From the NCBI GenBank assembly GCA_009993605.1, contig JAACTB010000007.1, positions 877,644 through 941,643 on the forward strand: a DNA stretch of 64,000 nucleotides, in the 5' to 3' direction. Shown here in pieces: positions 1-8,806 of this stretch. A program made the translations under genes and the position numbers. The notes beneath the pieces were generated by a model. The model worked only from the letters and a program-made list of their open reading frames with translations. It searched no databases and was not told where the DNA came from. Source of the stretch: Erythrobacter sp. (GTDB taxonomy: Bacteria; Pseudomonadota; Alphaproteobacteria; Sphingomonadales; Sphingomonadaceae). Numbering within the stretch: position 1 is the stretch's first letter; every line of letters starts with the position of its first letter.

Positions 1-1431
1 CCATTCACGCAGCATCAGACGCTCGGCTTCGGCCGGATTGCGGACCAGATTGCGCTGCATGTCTTCAAGCAGCATCGCGCTGGTCGCCGGCTGAAAGGCG
101 TGGTTGTCGAACCACTGGCGCAGCCAGGCATCGAAGCGCTCGCGCCCGACGATGCTTTCGACCGTGCGCAGGAAATACGATCCCTTGTCGTAGGCGATCG
201 CGCTGCCGACCAGATCGCCGCCATCGCTCTGCTGATGCAGCGCGGTGCCGGGGGCATCGGCGCCGACCTCGGCCAAAGTCTCCTCGATATTGGCGAAGGC
301 GAGCGCGGCTTCCTGTTCGGCGCGCTTCTTGCCGTAGAGTTCTTCCTGGATTCGGTTTTCGAAATAGGAGGTGACGCCTTCGTTCAGCCAACCATCGCCC
401 CAGACGGCATTGGTCACGAGATTGCCCGACCAGCTGTGCGCCAGTTCGTGCGCGACGAGGCCGTTCAGGCTCTTGTCTCCCGCGATGAAGGTCGGAGTAA
501 GAAAGGTCATGACGGGATTTTCCATGCCGCCATAAGGGAAGGCAGGCGGCAGCACGATCATGTCGTACCGGCCCCAGCGATAGGGACCGTACAGACGCTC
601 GGCCGCATCGACCATGCGCTCGGTATCGGCGGTTTCGCGCGCGGCGGCGTCGATCGTTTCGGGTTCGGCCCAGACGCCGGTGCGCGGGCCGAGGTCGCGG
701 TGGACGATATTGCCCGCCGCGATCGCGATCAGATAGGGTGCCACCGGCTTGTCCATCGCGAAGCGGAAGGCGCGCCGGTTCCCCTCGACCGTTTCCGGCT
801 CGCCCTGCGACAGGCCGGACATGACTACTGTCAGTTCCTCGGGCGCGGTGATCCGTGCGCTCCAGGTCTGGCGAATGCCGGGGCTGTCCTGCGTCGGGAT
901 CCAGGTGCGGTTGAGCGTGGCCTGGCCCTGGCTGAACAGGAAGGGATGTTCGCCCCCTTCGGTCTGTTCGGGCGTCAGCCATTGCATGGCGTCGGCATCC
1001 TTCGCCGAATAGCGCACGGTGATTTCGCGCGCTTCGCCCATGCGGATCGTCAGAGGCGCGCCCTTGCCTTCGACTCTCTGGCCGACGGTGTAGGCAAGCG
1101 GGCGACCCGCCGCGTCGGTGATAGCGGTGATATCGAGACCGTCATCGTCGAGGACAACCGTATCGACACCGGGCTTCGCCACGATGTCGAGCATTGCGGT
1201 GCCCGCCACTGTCTGGCGCGCGAAATCGAGATCGAGGTCGAGATCGACATGGCTGACCCGCGCTTCGAGTGGGCGCGCAAAGGTCTGGTTGTCGACCGCG
1301 TCGGGCCGGTCGAGCACGGGCGCGATCGCGGGTGCATCGGAGGACGCCATACCTGAGGGGACAGTCGCGCACGCGGCGAGCAGCAGGCCAGCGCCTGCGG
1401 GAAACGAGCGGGTGAGAATATTTTGGATCAT
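1..1431 (-). CDS. M1 family metallopeptidase lipoprotein (C-terminus outside window)
   Basis: Zinc aminopeptidase of the M1 (aminopeptidase N-like) family. The first 477 codons are present; the gene runs off the left edge, so the C-terminal part is missing. The start at 1431 gives a lipoprotein signal ending LLLAAC, which predicts membrane anchoring on the periplasmic side. The M1 exopeptidase signature GGMENP and the zinc motif HELAHSW are both present, followed by a downstream NEG segment that supplies the third zinc ligand in this family. It probably trims peptides in the periplasm. The family is clear; the substrate is not. Confidence 0.93.
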   Translation of the reverse strand, partial: MIQNILTRSFPAGAGLLLAACATVPSGMASSDAPAIAPVLDRPDAVDNQTFARPLEARVSHVDLDLDLDFARQTVAGTAMLDIVAKPGVDTVVLDDDGLDITAITDAAGRPLAYTVGQRVEGKGAPLTIRMGEAREITVRYSAKDADAMQWLTPEQTEGGEHPFLFSQGQATLNRTWIPTQDSPGIRQTWSARITAPEELTVVMSGLSQGEPETVEGNRRAFRFAMDKPVAPYLIAIAAGNIVHRDLGPRTGVWAEPETIDAAARETADTERMVDAAERLYGPYRWGRYDMIVLPPAFPYGGMENPVMTFLTPTFIAGDKSLNGLVAHELAHSWSGNLVTNAVWGDGWLNEGVTSYFENRIQEELYGKKRAEQEAALAFANIEETLAEVGADAPGTALHQQSDGGDLVGSAIAYDKGSYFLRTVESIVGRERFDAWLRQWFDNHAFQPATSAMLLEDMQRNLVRNPAEAERLMLREW

Positions 1432-1509
1432 GAATGTCCCCGTATGTCAGGCGCGCTGCATAGGCGCTTAACGACTGGCCGTGCCAGCCCTGTCGATAGT
1501 CTGTCCGTC

Positions 1510-2169
1510 CTAGTCGGCGGCGAAAGCCTCGATATGTTCGACCCGGCCCGAAATAACCAGCACGTCGTCAGGCAGGATCAGCGTATCGGGCACGGCATGG
1601 ATGAAATCCTGCCCTTCGCGCTTCACGCCGATCACGGTGACGTCGAACTTCTTGCGGCACTGGCTGGTCACGAGCGGCAGGCCCTGGATGCTGCGCGGCG
1701 CGGCGAGCTTGGCGATGGCGAAATCATTGTCGAAGCTGATGAAATCGAGCAGCCGTTCGTTGAGCAGGCGCGCCACGCGTTCGCCCATGCGCTCTTCGGG
1801 GAAGACGACGTGATGCGCCCCGGTGCGTTGCAGGATGCGGCCATGCTTGTCGTTGGTCGCCTTGGCCCAGATGTTCGGCACGGCAAGATCGGACAGGGCC
1901 AGCACGGCCAGCACGCTCGCCTCGATATCGGTGCCGATCCCCACCACGGCGGAGGTGAAGCTGCGCGCGCCCAGCTTCTCCAGCACGTCGCCATCGGTCG
2001 CGTCGGCCTCCACCACCTGAGTCAGATGGGCGGCATTGTCCTGCACCATGGCCGGATCGAGATCGACGCCGAGCACCTCGTGCCCCATCCGCTCCAGCGT
2101 ATGCGCCACCGCACAACCGAAGCGACCGAGGCCGATGACGAGGACGGGGTTGCGCGTGTCAGCCGACAA
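1510..2169 (-). CDS. ktrA: Potassium uptake regulatory subunit, TrkA/KtrA family
   Basis: Cytoplasmic RCK subunit that gates the KtrB potassium channel by binding nucleotides. An N-terminal Rossmann domain with the GLGRFGCAVA glycine motif and the acidic end of strand 2 (GVDLDP) is followed by a C-terminal RCK_C (TrkA_C) domain, about 219 residues in all, the normal KtrA size. I place the start at a TTG at 2169 because GAGGAG lies 7 bases before it; a longer in-frame reading to 2232 would sit inside ktrB. The gene overlaps the ktrB 3' end by 11 bases, which points to translational coupling. Confidence 0.9.
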   Translation of the reverse strand: MSADTRNPVLVIGLGRFGCAVAHTLERMGHEVLGVDLDPAMVQDNAAHLTQVVEADATDGDVLEKLGARSFTSAVVGIGTDIEASVLAVLALSDLAVPNIWAKATNDKHGRILQRTGAHHVVFPEERMGERVARLLNERLLDFISFDNDFAIAKLAAPRSIQGLPLVTSQCRKKFDVTVIGVKREGQDFIHAVPDTLILPDDVLVISGRVEHIEAFAAD

Positions 2170-3487
2170 TGGGATTCTCCTCGGGGTAGCGATAGGGCCG
2201 CGGCTGGGCGTTGAGAGCGAGCGCGGTGGCAACGGTGATGGTCCCGACTCTGCCGACGAACATCAGCAGCGCCAGCACCATCTGGGCCGTGGGGGGCAGG
2301 TCGGCGGTGATCCCGGTCGACAGGCCCACGGTCGAAAAGGCGGAAATGGTCTCGAACAGAACGTCCCGCAACGGCAGGTCCGCGACCGAGAGGATATAGG
2401 TCGTCGCGGAGAGGATGATCAGCGCGGCCATGGTCGCCACGGTCAGCGCCTGTCGCTGGGCCCGCGCTCCGAACCGCCGCCCGAACATGGCGGCATCGCG
2501 CTGGCGTGTGATCTCCGCCACGACGATGGCGAGGAGGACCATCATGGTCGTGATCTTGATCCCTCCCGCCGTGCCCGCGCTGCCACCGCCGATGAACATC
2601 AGCGCGTAATTCACCACCAGCGTCTCGCCGCGAAAGGCGCCGACATCAAGGCTGTTGAACCCCGCCGTGCGCGGCATCACCGAATGGAAGGCGGCGTTGA
2701 GCAGCTTGGTGCCGACATCCATCGGCCCGAGCGTGTCAGGATTGGTCCATTCCATCGCGAGATGGGCGGCAAAGCCGATCAGCAGCAGCCAGCCCGTCGC
2801 GGCGACGGTGATCTTGGTGTGCAGCGTATAGCGCCGCCAGACGAGCCGGTGCGCGCGCAGATCCTGCATGACGGGGAAACCCAGCGCGGCGATCACCACC
2901 GCCAGCATGATCGGCCCCAGCATCACGACATCGCTCTGGAACCCCATCACGCTGTCGCTGAAGGTCGAAAATCCGGCATTGTTGAAGGCGCTGACCGAAT
3001 GAAACACGCCGTGCCACAGCGCCTCTCCCCAGCCGAAATCATAGGCGAGGCGCAGCCGCAGAGTCAGGATGATGGCAACCGTCAGTTCGACCGCCAGCGT
3101 GATCTTCAGGATCAGGCGCAGCACCGATGCCGCATCGCCCAGCGCCAGGCGGTCGCGTTCGACCTGCGTCGCCATGCGTTCGCGCAGGCCGAAGCCGCGC
3201 CCCGCCATCAGCCCGAACAGGGTCGCCGCGGTCATGATCCCGAACCCGCCGATCTGGAACAGCATCAGAATCACCGCCTGCCCGAAACCGGACCAATAGG
3301 TGGCGGTATCGACCGTTATCAGCCCGGTCACTGCGACCGCGGACGTCGCGGTGAAGAAGGCGGTGATCGGCGGCGTCACCGACCCATCGGCGGTCGCGAT
3401 GGGCAGCATCAGCAGCGCCATGCCGATCAGAATCGCGCCTGCGAACAGGACGGGGATCAACCGGACCGGATCTCGCAAGGCGCGCAT
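2159..3487 (-). CDS. ktrB: KtrB/TrkH family potassium channel subunit
   Basis: Membrane potassium translocating subunit of the Ktr system, partner of the downstream RCK protein. The roughly 440-residue sequence is almost entirely hydrophobic helices arranged as the repeated M1-P-M2 units of the TrkH/KtrB family, with selectivity-filter-like loops such as AVAVTGLITVDT and FSTVGLSTGIT. The start is taken as the ATG at 3487 (MRALRDPVRL) because it has a purine-rich site; a TTG at 3517 is possible but lacks one. It lies 43 bases after hemF on the same strand. Confidence 0.9.
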   Translation of the reverse strand: MRALRDPVRLIPVLFAGAILIGMALLMLPIATADGSVTPPITAFFTATSAVAVTGLITVDTATYWSGFGQAVILMLFQIGGFGIMTAATLFGLMAGRGFGLRERMATQVERDRLALGDAASVLRLILKITLAVELTVAIILTLRLRLAYDFGWGEALWHGVFHSVSAFNNAGFSTFSDSVMGFQSDVVMLGPIMLAVVIAALGFPVMQDLRAHRLVWRRYTLHTKITVAATGWLLLIGFAAHLAMEWTNPDTLGPMDVGTKLLNAAFHSVMPRTAGFNSLDVGAFRGETLVVNYALMFIGGGSAGTAGGIKITTMMVLLAIVVAEITRQRDAAMFGRRFGARAQRQALTVATMAALIILSATTYILSVADLPLRDVLFETISAFSTVGLSTGITADLPPTAQMVLALLMFVGRVGTITVATALALNAQPRPYRYPEENPIVG

Positions 3488-3530
3488 CGCGGTGCGCTCT
3501 ACTCCCGAGCGCGGCAAGCCAAAAGCGAAA

Positions 3531-4385
3531 TCAGCTCCACACCGCTTCCGGCGGCAGGCTCATGAGAATCGCGTCGATATTGCCGCCGGTCTTGAGGCCG
3601 AACAGAGTGCCGCGATCGTAGACGAGATTGAATTCGGCATAGCGCCCGCGCCATTCGAGCTGGGTCTGCTTGTCTTCCGGCGTAAACGCACTCTCCATCC
3701 GGCGGCGGACGAGCTTCGGGAAGATGTCCAGAAACGCTTCGCCGACATCGCGCGTGAAGGCGAAATTGCGCTCGAAGCTGTCTTCATCCGCGCATTCGAG
3801 ATGGTCGTAGAAAATCCCGCCCACGCCGCGATGGACGCCGCGATGGGGGATGTAGAAATAATCGTCCGCCCATTTGCTGAACCGCTCGTAATAGGTCGGA
3901 TTGTGCGCGGCGCAGGCGGCGCGGAACCGGGCGTGGAAATCCTCGGTGTCCTCTTCATAGGGGATCGGCGGATTGAGGTCCGCCCCGCCCCCGAACCACG
4001 CCTTGCCCGTGACAAGGAAGCGGGTATTCATATGGACCGCCGGGACATGCGGGTTCGCCATATGGGCGACCAGGCTGATCCCGGTGGCGGTAAAGCGCGG
4101 GTCGTCGGGATCGACGCCGTTCATCGTCTTGGCGAATTCCGCTTCGAACGATCCGCGCACGGTCGATACGTTCACGCCGACCTTTTCGAACACCTTGCCC
4201 TTCATCAAACCGCGCGTGCCGCCGCCCGGATCGGGATTGCCTTCCTCGTGCCGCTGCCAGGGGAGGTAGTCGAAGCGCGCATCCGATCCCGCCTCGCGCT
4301 CGATCGCTTCGAATTCGGCGCAGATGCGATCCCGCAGGGTTTCGAACCAGGTGCGGGCGGCTTCGGTCTGTTGGGTCCAATCCAT
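3531..4385 (-). CDS. hemF: Oxygen-dependent coproporphyrinogen-III oxidase
   Basis: HemF converts coproporphyrinogen III to protoporphyrinogen IX with molecular oxygen in heme biosynthesis. The 284-residue protein carries the family hallmarks: EEGNPDPGGGTRG near the N-terminus, HMNTRFL, WFGGGADLNPPIPY, and the GGIFYDHL and RYAEFNLVYDRGT segments. The ATG at 4385 is preferred over a GTG two codons upstream because AAGG sits 7 bases before it. It is the upstream gene of a probable unit with ktrB and ktrA. The aerobic enzyme fits an oxygen-respiring organism. Confidence 0.97.
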   Translation of the reverse strand: MDWTQQTEAARTWFETLRDRICAEFEAIEREAGSDARFDYLPWQRHEEGNPDPGGGTRGLMKGKVFEKVGVNVSTVRGSFEAEFAKTMNGVDPDDPRFTATGISLVAHMANPHVPAVHMNTRFLVTGKAWFGGGADLNPPIPYEEDTEDFHARFRAACAAHNPTYYERFSKWADDYFYIPHRGVHRGVGGIFYDHLECADEDSFERNFAFTRDVGEAFLDIFPKLVRRRMESAFTPEDKQTQLEWRGRYAEFNLVYDRGTLFGLKTGGNIDAILMSLPPEAVWS

Positions 4386-4429
4386 CGCCACCCCTTGCCA
4401 AGCGGAATCCGGGAGGGCAAGAGCGGGCC

Positions 4430-5131
4430 ATGGTTCCCCTTTCGTTCGCCGATCAGGAATGGCTGCTCACCGAAGGCCGCGCGCTGTACTGGCCGCGCGA
4501 ACAGGCCTTGCTGGTGGCGGATCTCCATCTCGAAAAGGGAAGCTTCTTCGCGCGCCACGGGCAGATGATCCCGCCCTATGACAGCCGCGAGACGCTGGAA
4601 CGGGTGGCACTGGCGATCCGCGAGACGGGTGCGCGGCGGGTCATCACTCTCGGCGACAATTTCCACGATTCGGATGGATCGACCCGGCTGGAACCGCATG
4701 CCTGCGGGATGCTGGAGGCGCTGACCAAGGCCGTCGACTGGGTCTGGATCACCGGAAACCACGATCCCGACATGGAGGCGCGCTGCGGGGGCACGCTGGT
4801 CGAGGAGCTGGCGATCGGCGGTGTGATCCTGCGCCACCGCGCCATGCCGGGCGAGACGCGGCCCGAACTGTCGGGGCATTATCACCCGCGCGTGCAACTG
4901 ACGGTCCAGCGTCGCCATATCCGCCGCCCCTGCGCCGTCATCAGCGCCAATGAGGGCGCGGACGGACGGCCATCGGGCCGCATGATCCTGCCCGCCTTCG
5001 GCGCCTATACCGGCGGGATGAACGCCGCCGATCCGGCGATCCTCAAGGCGCTCCAGCCCGCCAACGCCATCGATGCGGTCGTCCCGGCGAAGGGCCGCCT
5101 GGCGCGTTTCCCGCTATGGCGAGCGGGATAG
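4430..5131 (+). CDS. pdeM: PdeM-type metallophosphoesterase (ligase-associated DNA damage response endonuclease)
   Basis: Calcineurin-like phosphoesterase of 233 residues. The dinuclear metal-site motifs are in the canonical order: [25 protein letters not shown] and GHYHP. The spacing and the HLEKG motif match the family annotated as ligase-associated DNA damage response endonuclease PdeM, which usually lies beside an Lhr-type helicase, an exonuclease and an ATP-dependent ligase. None of those partners is next to it here, so the repair role rests on family membership alone. It is divergent from hemF. Confidence 0.85.
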   Translation: MVPLSFADQEWLLTEGRALYWPREQALLVADLHLEKGSFFARHGQMIPPYDSRETLERVALAIRETGARRVITLGDNFHDSDGSTRLEPHACGMLEALTKAVDWVWITGNHDPDMEARCGGTLVEELAIGGVILRHRAMPGETRPELSGHYHPRVQLTVQRRHIRRPCAVISANEGADGRPSGRMILPAFGAYTGGMNAADPAILKALQPANAIDAVVPAKGRLARFPLWRAG

Positions 5132-5137
5132 GACCCT

Positions 5138-5158
5138 TGGCGCGTGGCCTTCGCGCCA
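5138..5158 (+). terminator. Hairpin after pdeM
   Basis: A perfect 7-base-pair stem (TGGCGCG/CGCGCCA) with a 7-base loop starts 6 bases after the pdeM stop. No T-run follows, so intrinsic termination is doubtful. Confidence 0.3.
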
Positions 5159-5239
5159 CGCCGGATGGGGCACCTTTGCACTACCCACTTCCGAATCCTT
5201 GCAAGAATGCCTACATGGGACGATCCAAGGCAATGATAC

Positions 5240-5255
5240 AGGAGATAGCCCCATA
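5240..5255 (+). promoter_or_regulatory. Ribosome binding site and ATA start of infC
   Basis: AGGAG at 5240-5244 is placed 8 bases before an ATA codon at 5253. No ATG, GTG or TTG in the reading frame is similarly placed. The next in-frame ATG (5277) would remove 8 residues and has no good site. IF-3 genes in many bacteria start at rare ATT, ATA or ATC codons, which lets IF-3 repress its own translation. Confidence 0.7.
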
Positions 5256-5795
5256 GCCCGTCCACCCCGTCGTTCCATGCAGCCGCCGGTCAAGAGCGGC
5301 CCGCGCTACGACAATTTCATCCAATCGCCCAAGGTCCGCGTCATCGATGACGAGGGAGAGAATCTGGGCGTAATGTTCACCCGCGAAGCGATCGAACAGG
5401 CCAACGAGAAGGGCCTGAACCTCGTCGAAGTGTCCCCCAATGCGGACCCGCCGGTGTGCAAGTTCCTCGATGTCGGCAAGCATCGTTACGAGGCGCAGAA
5501 GAAAGCGAACCTCGCGCGCAAGACGCAGAAGACCCAGGATATCAAAGAGGTCAAGATGCGCCCCAACATCGACACGCACGATTACGACGTGAAGATGCGT
5601 AACGTGGTCAAGTTCATCGAAAACGGCGACAAGGTGAAGTGCACGCTGCGCTTCCGTGGCCGCGAAATGGCGCACCAGCAACTCGGCATGGACCTGCTGA
5701 ATCGCGTCCGCGACGACGTGGAAGAGATCGCCAAGGTCGAAAGCTTCCCGCGCCTGGAAGGGCGCCAGATGCTGATGGTGCTCGCACCCAAGTAA
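5253..5795 (+). CDS. infC: Translation initiation factor IF-3
   Basis: IF-3 binds the 30S subunit, prevents premature 50S joining and proofreads the start codon. From the ATA at 5253 the product is 180 residues, the usual IF-3 length. The N-domain ([14 protein letters not shown], then [16 protein letters not shown]), the lysine-rich linker helix ([14 protein letters not shown]) and the C-domain ([17 protein letters not shown], then [13 protein letters not shown]) are all recognisable. A long upstream in-frame extension back to 5073 overlaps pdeM and has no IF-3 homology, so I reject it. Start confidence is lower than the function call. Confidence 0.95.
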   Translation: MARPPRRSMQPPVKSGPRYDNFIQSPKVRVIDDEGENLGVMFTREAIEQANEKGLNLVEVSPNADPPVCKFLDVGKHRYEAQKKANLARKTQKTQDIKEVKMRPNIDTHDYDVKMRNVVKFIENGDKVKCTLRFRGREMAHQQLGMDLLNRVRDDVEEIAKVESFPRLEGRQMLMVLAPK

Positions 5796-5856
5796 CGGAC
5801 CATCCCTGACCGCCACAAACCGGGGAACGGCGACTGCCGCCCCCGGTTGAGGCGGA

Positions 5857-6504
5857 ATGGCCCGTGTCTTCTCCAACGCCCTGCTAGTCGTCGGCCTTGC
5901 CGGGGCACTCGCGCTCGGCGGATGTTCGGATGCAGACCAGCCCGTTGTCACCGAGCGCGGCGATGCCGCCCGATTGGGTAACGCCGAACCGCCGGTGGTT
6001 TCCCCCGCCCCTTCGAACACATCGACCGGCGAAGCCAAGACGATCTCCGCATCGCCGCCGCCGGGTTATACCAACGGGTCCGACATCAACGAAGGCTATC
6101 CCGACCTGACCCCGCCTGTCCTGACGCCCGAAGCCGAGCGCACCGAGACCGGCGCGCGTAGTGTTCTGCTCAGCTTCGCACGCGCGATCGAGCTGCGTGA
6201 ATACGATCAGGCCTGGGCGATGCTGACACCGCAAGCGCAGCAGAAATGGAACAGAGCGCGTTTCAATGCCCTGTTCGAAGGGTTGCGCGACATCAGCGTT
6301 GCCGTTCCGGAGGGGACCATGGAGGGCGCGGCCGGATCGAGCTATTACACGAGCGATGCCGAGATCACCGCGAGCGATGCGGACGGAAGGCCGGTTCGTC
6401 TTGAAGGTCCGATCGTCCTTCGCCGGGTCAATGACGTGCCGGGATCGAGCGCCGAAGAGCGCCGCTGGCATATCGACAGGGTCGAGCTTTCAGCAACGCA
6501 TTGA
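5857..6504 (+). CDS. Hypothetical lipoprotein
   Basis: A 215-residue protein with a signal peptide ending LALGGCSD, a lipobox that predicts lipidation at the cysteine. A proline- and threonine-rich stretch (residues about 30-90) is followed by a small globular domain with the segment ARAIELREYDQAWAMLTPQAQ, reminiscent of the NTF2-like or DUF4019-like folds found in periplasmic lipoproteins. I do not recognise a named family. It follows infC by 61 bases and is convergent with the next gene. Confidence 0.75.
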   Translation: MARVFSNALLVVGLAGALALGGCSDADQPVVTERGDAARLGNAEPPVVSPAPSNTSTGEAKTISASPPPGYTNGSDINEGYPDLTPPVLTPEAERTETGARSVLLSFARAIELREYDQAWAMLTPQAQQKWNRARFNALFEGLRDISVAVPEGTMEGAAGSSYYTSDAEITASDADGRPVRLEGPIVLRRVNDVPGSSAEERRWHIDRVELSATH

Positions 6505-6518
6505 TCGGCGCCGTTCGA

Positions 6519-7193
6519 TCATTCGATTTCGAAATCCAGCACGGTGAAGGTCGCAGGCGCGGTCGCATAGACCCCGTGGCCTCGCCCGCTATTGCCGCCG
6601 AAGGTGAAGCCCACGCGATGCGCATCGTTCACGGCCCGGCGGAAACCTTCGCGGTTCTGGTGCGCCGAGGGTCCGGTCATGGCGATCCAGTCCTCGTCCA
6701 GCCCGATGCTCACCTCGTGGACGCCGGGGCTCAACGGCATTTCGCGCGCATTGGGAGAATACCAGCGGTAATCGGGATGGCGCATCCGCCAGCTATCGCC
6801 CGCCCGCTGGAAATAGAGCGACAGGGTCGCAGGGCCAGCCGAAGGATTTTCCTGCTGGATGAACCGCGTCCCGCGTGGCGCATCGATGCGGTAGCGCAGC
6901 GTGATCCGCCGCGCCCCTTCGAGCGATCGCACCGGAAGGGTCACGTAATGGACATGCCCGTCCCGCTTCGTCGGACCCGGTATGGTGAAGCTCGCGCCGT
7001 CGCGCCCCTCATAGGGACGAAGCGGCATATTGACCGAATAATTGCGCCCATCGATGATCGGCCCGATCTGCCATGCACCTGCCGGCGGCGCCTCGGCCCC
7101 GGCTGGAACCGAAAGCGCGACCGCTGCCCCCGCAGCCAGAGCGGTCTTGACGAAGGTGCGCAGTCGCGGCGAGCGATGGGAAATACTGGCCAT
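6519..7193 (-). CDS. Hypothetical secreted protein
   Basis: A 224-residue protein with a basic N-terminus and a hydrophobic segment (about residues 16-30) ending in AGAEA, a plausible Sec signal peptide. The rest is rich in beta-strand-like alternating sequence with aromatic residues (ITLRYRID, LSLYFQRAGDSW, HEVSIGLDEDW), which suggests a jelly-roll or carbohydrate-binding-like fold, but no family motif is certain. It is transcribed divergently from the PLP-enzyme gene at 7423, sharing a 229-base intergenic region. Confidence 0.72.
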   Translation of the reverse strand: MASISHRSPRLRTFVKTALAAGAAVALSVPAGAEAPPAGAWQIGPIIDGRNYSVNMPLRPYEGRDGASFTIPGPTKRDGHVHYVTLPVRSLEGARRITLRYRIDAPRGTRFIQQENPSAGPATLSLYFQRAGDSWRMRHPDYRWYSPNAREMPLSPGVHEVSIGLDEDWIAMTGPSAHQNREGFRRAVNDAHRVGFTFGGNSGRGHGVYATAPATFTVLDFEIE

Positions 7194-7326
7194 GCAGGAC
7201 TATCTACAGAAGGACGACTGAAACGATCCTGACCCGGTCGTAAACCCGGCCGTAATCTCCGCGGCGGCTTGATCGATGGCGGCGAGGCTCGTAATCCGCC
7301 CGGGCGACGGCCCCCCGGTGGAGAGG

Positions 7327-7412
7327 CGTTCCTGCGGAGGTTAGGAACGGGTGCTTCCGGAGCGGCCCATTCACAGCCCCCGCCTTCCTGGGGGCGTGCC
7401 GAAGCAGGAAGG
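7327..7412 (+). promoter_or_regulatory. Two-hairpin leader before the PLP-enzyme gene; second hairpin covers the ribosome binding site
   Basis: Hairpin 1 at 7327-7349 is a 7-base-pair stem (CGTTCCT/AGGAACG) with a 9-base loop. Hairpin 2 at 7383-7412 is a perfect 8-base-pair stem (CCTTCCTG/CAGGAAGG) with a 14-base loop, and its 3' arm contains the AGGAAGG Shine-Dalgarno site of the gene starting at 7423. That geometry would block initiation when folded. It does not match the SAM-II or SAH riboswitch cores I know, so any ligand is unknown. Confidence 0.5.
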
Positions 7413-7422
7413 ACATCGCCCC

Positions 7423-8736
7423 ATGAGCGAGACCGACATCATCGACCCCACCACCCCGCGCAAGAACCCCAAGCCGGAAGTCACCAAGATCGACGGACGC
7501 GCGTTGAAGCCCGCCACCCTGATGATGGGCCATGGCTACGATCCGACCCTGTCGGAAGGCAGTCTCAAGCCGCCGATCTTCCTCACCAGCACCTTCGCTT
7601 TCCCCAGTGCGGCAGACGGCAAGCGCCATTTCGAAGGCATCACCGGCAAGCGCCCCGGCGGCGCGGACGGCCTCGTCTATTCGCGTTTCAACGCGCCCAA
7701 CCAGGAAATCCTCGAAGATCGCCTCTCGATCTGGGACGGAGCGGAAGACGCGCTGAGCTTTTCGAGCGGCATGACCGCGATCTGCGTGCTGATGCTGGCC
7801 TATGCGTCGCAGGGCGACGTAATCGTCCATTCCGGCCCGCTCTATGCCGCGTCCGAAGGCTTCGTCGCCAAGGTCATGGCGAAATTCGGCGTCACCTATG
7901 TCGATTTCCCCGCAGGCGCCACGCGCGAGGAGATCGACGCGGTGCTGGAAAAAGCAAAGAACCAAGCGTCCGATCAGGGCGGCAAGGTCTGCATGATCTA
8001 CCTCGAAAGCCCCGGCAATCCGACCAATGCCCTCGTCGATATCGAAGCGGTCAAGGAAGCCCGCGACGCGGCGCTCGACTGGGATTGCCCGATCGCGATC
8101 GACAACACCTTTCTCGGGCCCCTCTGGCAACGCCCGCTCGATCATGGCGCGGACATCGTCGTCTATTCGCTGACCAAATATGTCGGCGGCCATTCGGACC
8201 TCGTCGCGGGATCGATCGCCGGCGCGAAGAAATGGATGGATCCGGTGCGCAGCTTGCGCAACACGATGGGCGGCATCTGCGATCCCAACACCGCCTGGAT
8301 GCTCCTGCGATCCCTGGAGACCGTGGAACTGCGGATGCAGCGCGCGGGCGAGAATGCAGCCAAGGTGTGCGATTATCTCAGCAAGCATGAGAAGGTCGAA
8401 GGACTCGGCTATCTCGGCATGATCGAGGGCGAGCGGCAGCAGGACATCTACGACCGCCATTGCCTGGGTGCCGGATCGACCTTCTCGCTGCTGTTGAAGG
8501 GCGGCGAGGCGGAATGCTTCCGGTTCCTCGACGCGCTCAAGATCGCCAAGCTCGCCGTCAGCCTTGGCGGAACCGAGACGCTGGCGAGCCATCCCGCTTC
8601 GATGACTCACCTCTCCGTTGCCGAAGGGCGCCGGACGGAACTCGGCATTTCGGACAATCTGGTGCGTATCTCGATCGGGATCGAGGATGCGGACGACCTG
8701 ATCGCCGATTTCGAACAGGCGCTCGAACAGGTCTGA
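7423..8736 (+). CDS. Cystathionine gamma-synthase family PLP-dependent enzyme
   Basis: A 437-residue PLP enzyme of the Cys/Met metabolism family (cystathionine gamma-synthase, beta/gamma-lyase, homocysteine-forming sulfhydrylase). The PLP lysine lies in the motif YSLTKYVGGHSD; SSGMTAI, the tyrosine in VYSRFNAPN and the aspartate in AIDNTF are in their expected positions. The ATG at 7423 is chosen over an upstream in-frame start because AGGAAGGA precedes it. The exact reaction (synthase, lyase or sulfhydrylase) cannot be told from sequence alone. A leader with two hairpins suggests control at translation initiation. Confidence 0.9.
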   Translation: MSETDIIDPTTPRKNPKPEVTKIDGRALKPATLMMGHGYDPTLSEGSLKPPIFLTSTFAFPSAADGKRHFEGITGKRPGGADGLVYSRFNAPNQEILEDRLSIWDGAEDALSFSSGMTAICVLMLAYASQGDVIVHSGPLYAASEGFVAKVMAKFGVTYVDFPAGATREEIDAVLEKAKNQASDQGGKVCMIYLESPGNPTNALVDIEAVKEARDAALDWDCPIAIDNTFLGPLWQRPLDHGADIVVYSLTKYVGGHSDLVAGSIAGAKKWMDPVRSLRNTMGGICDPNTAWMLLRSLETVELRMQRAGENAAKVCDYLSKHEKVEGLGYLGMIEGERQQDIYDRHCLGAGSTFSLLLKGGEAECFRFLDALKIAKLAVSLGGTETLASHPASMTHLSVAEGRRTELGISDNLVRISIGIEDADDLIADFEQALEQV

Positions 8737-8757
8737 GCCTGTCGCTGTCAGACGTCG

Positions 8758-8782
8758 CCCCGGACCTGTCACGGGTCCGGGG
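8758..8782 (+). terminator. Strong GC hairpin downstream of the PLP-enzyme gene
   Basis: A perfect 9-base-pair stem (CCCCGGACC/GGTCCGGGG) with a 7-base loop lies 21 bases after the stop codon. A short T tract (TTTT) follows about 8 bases later, so it may be an imperfect intrinsic terminator or a mobile-type palindrome. Confidence 0.4.
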
Positions 8783-8806
8783 TGGCGCATTTTCGAGGCT
8801 GCCGAA

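Noticed and set aside
7327..7422. SAM-II or SAH riboswitch before the PLP-enzyme gene
   Set aside because: The expected conserved cores are not visible; only the two hairpins can be supported.
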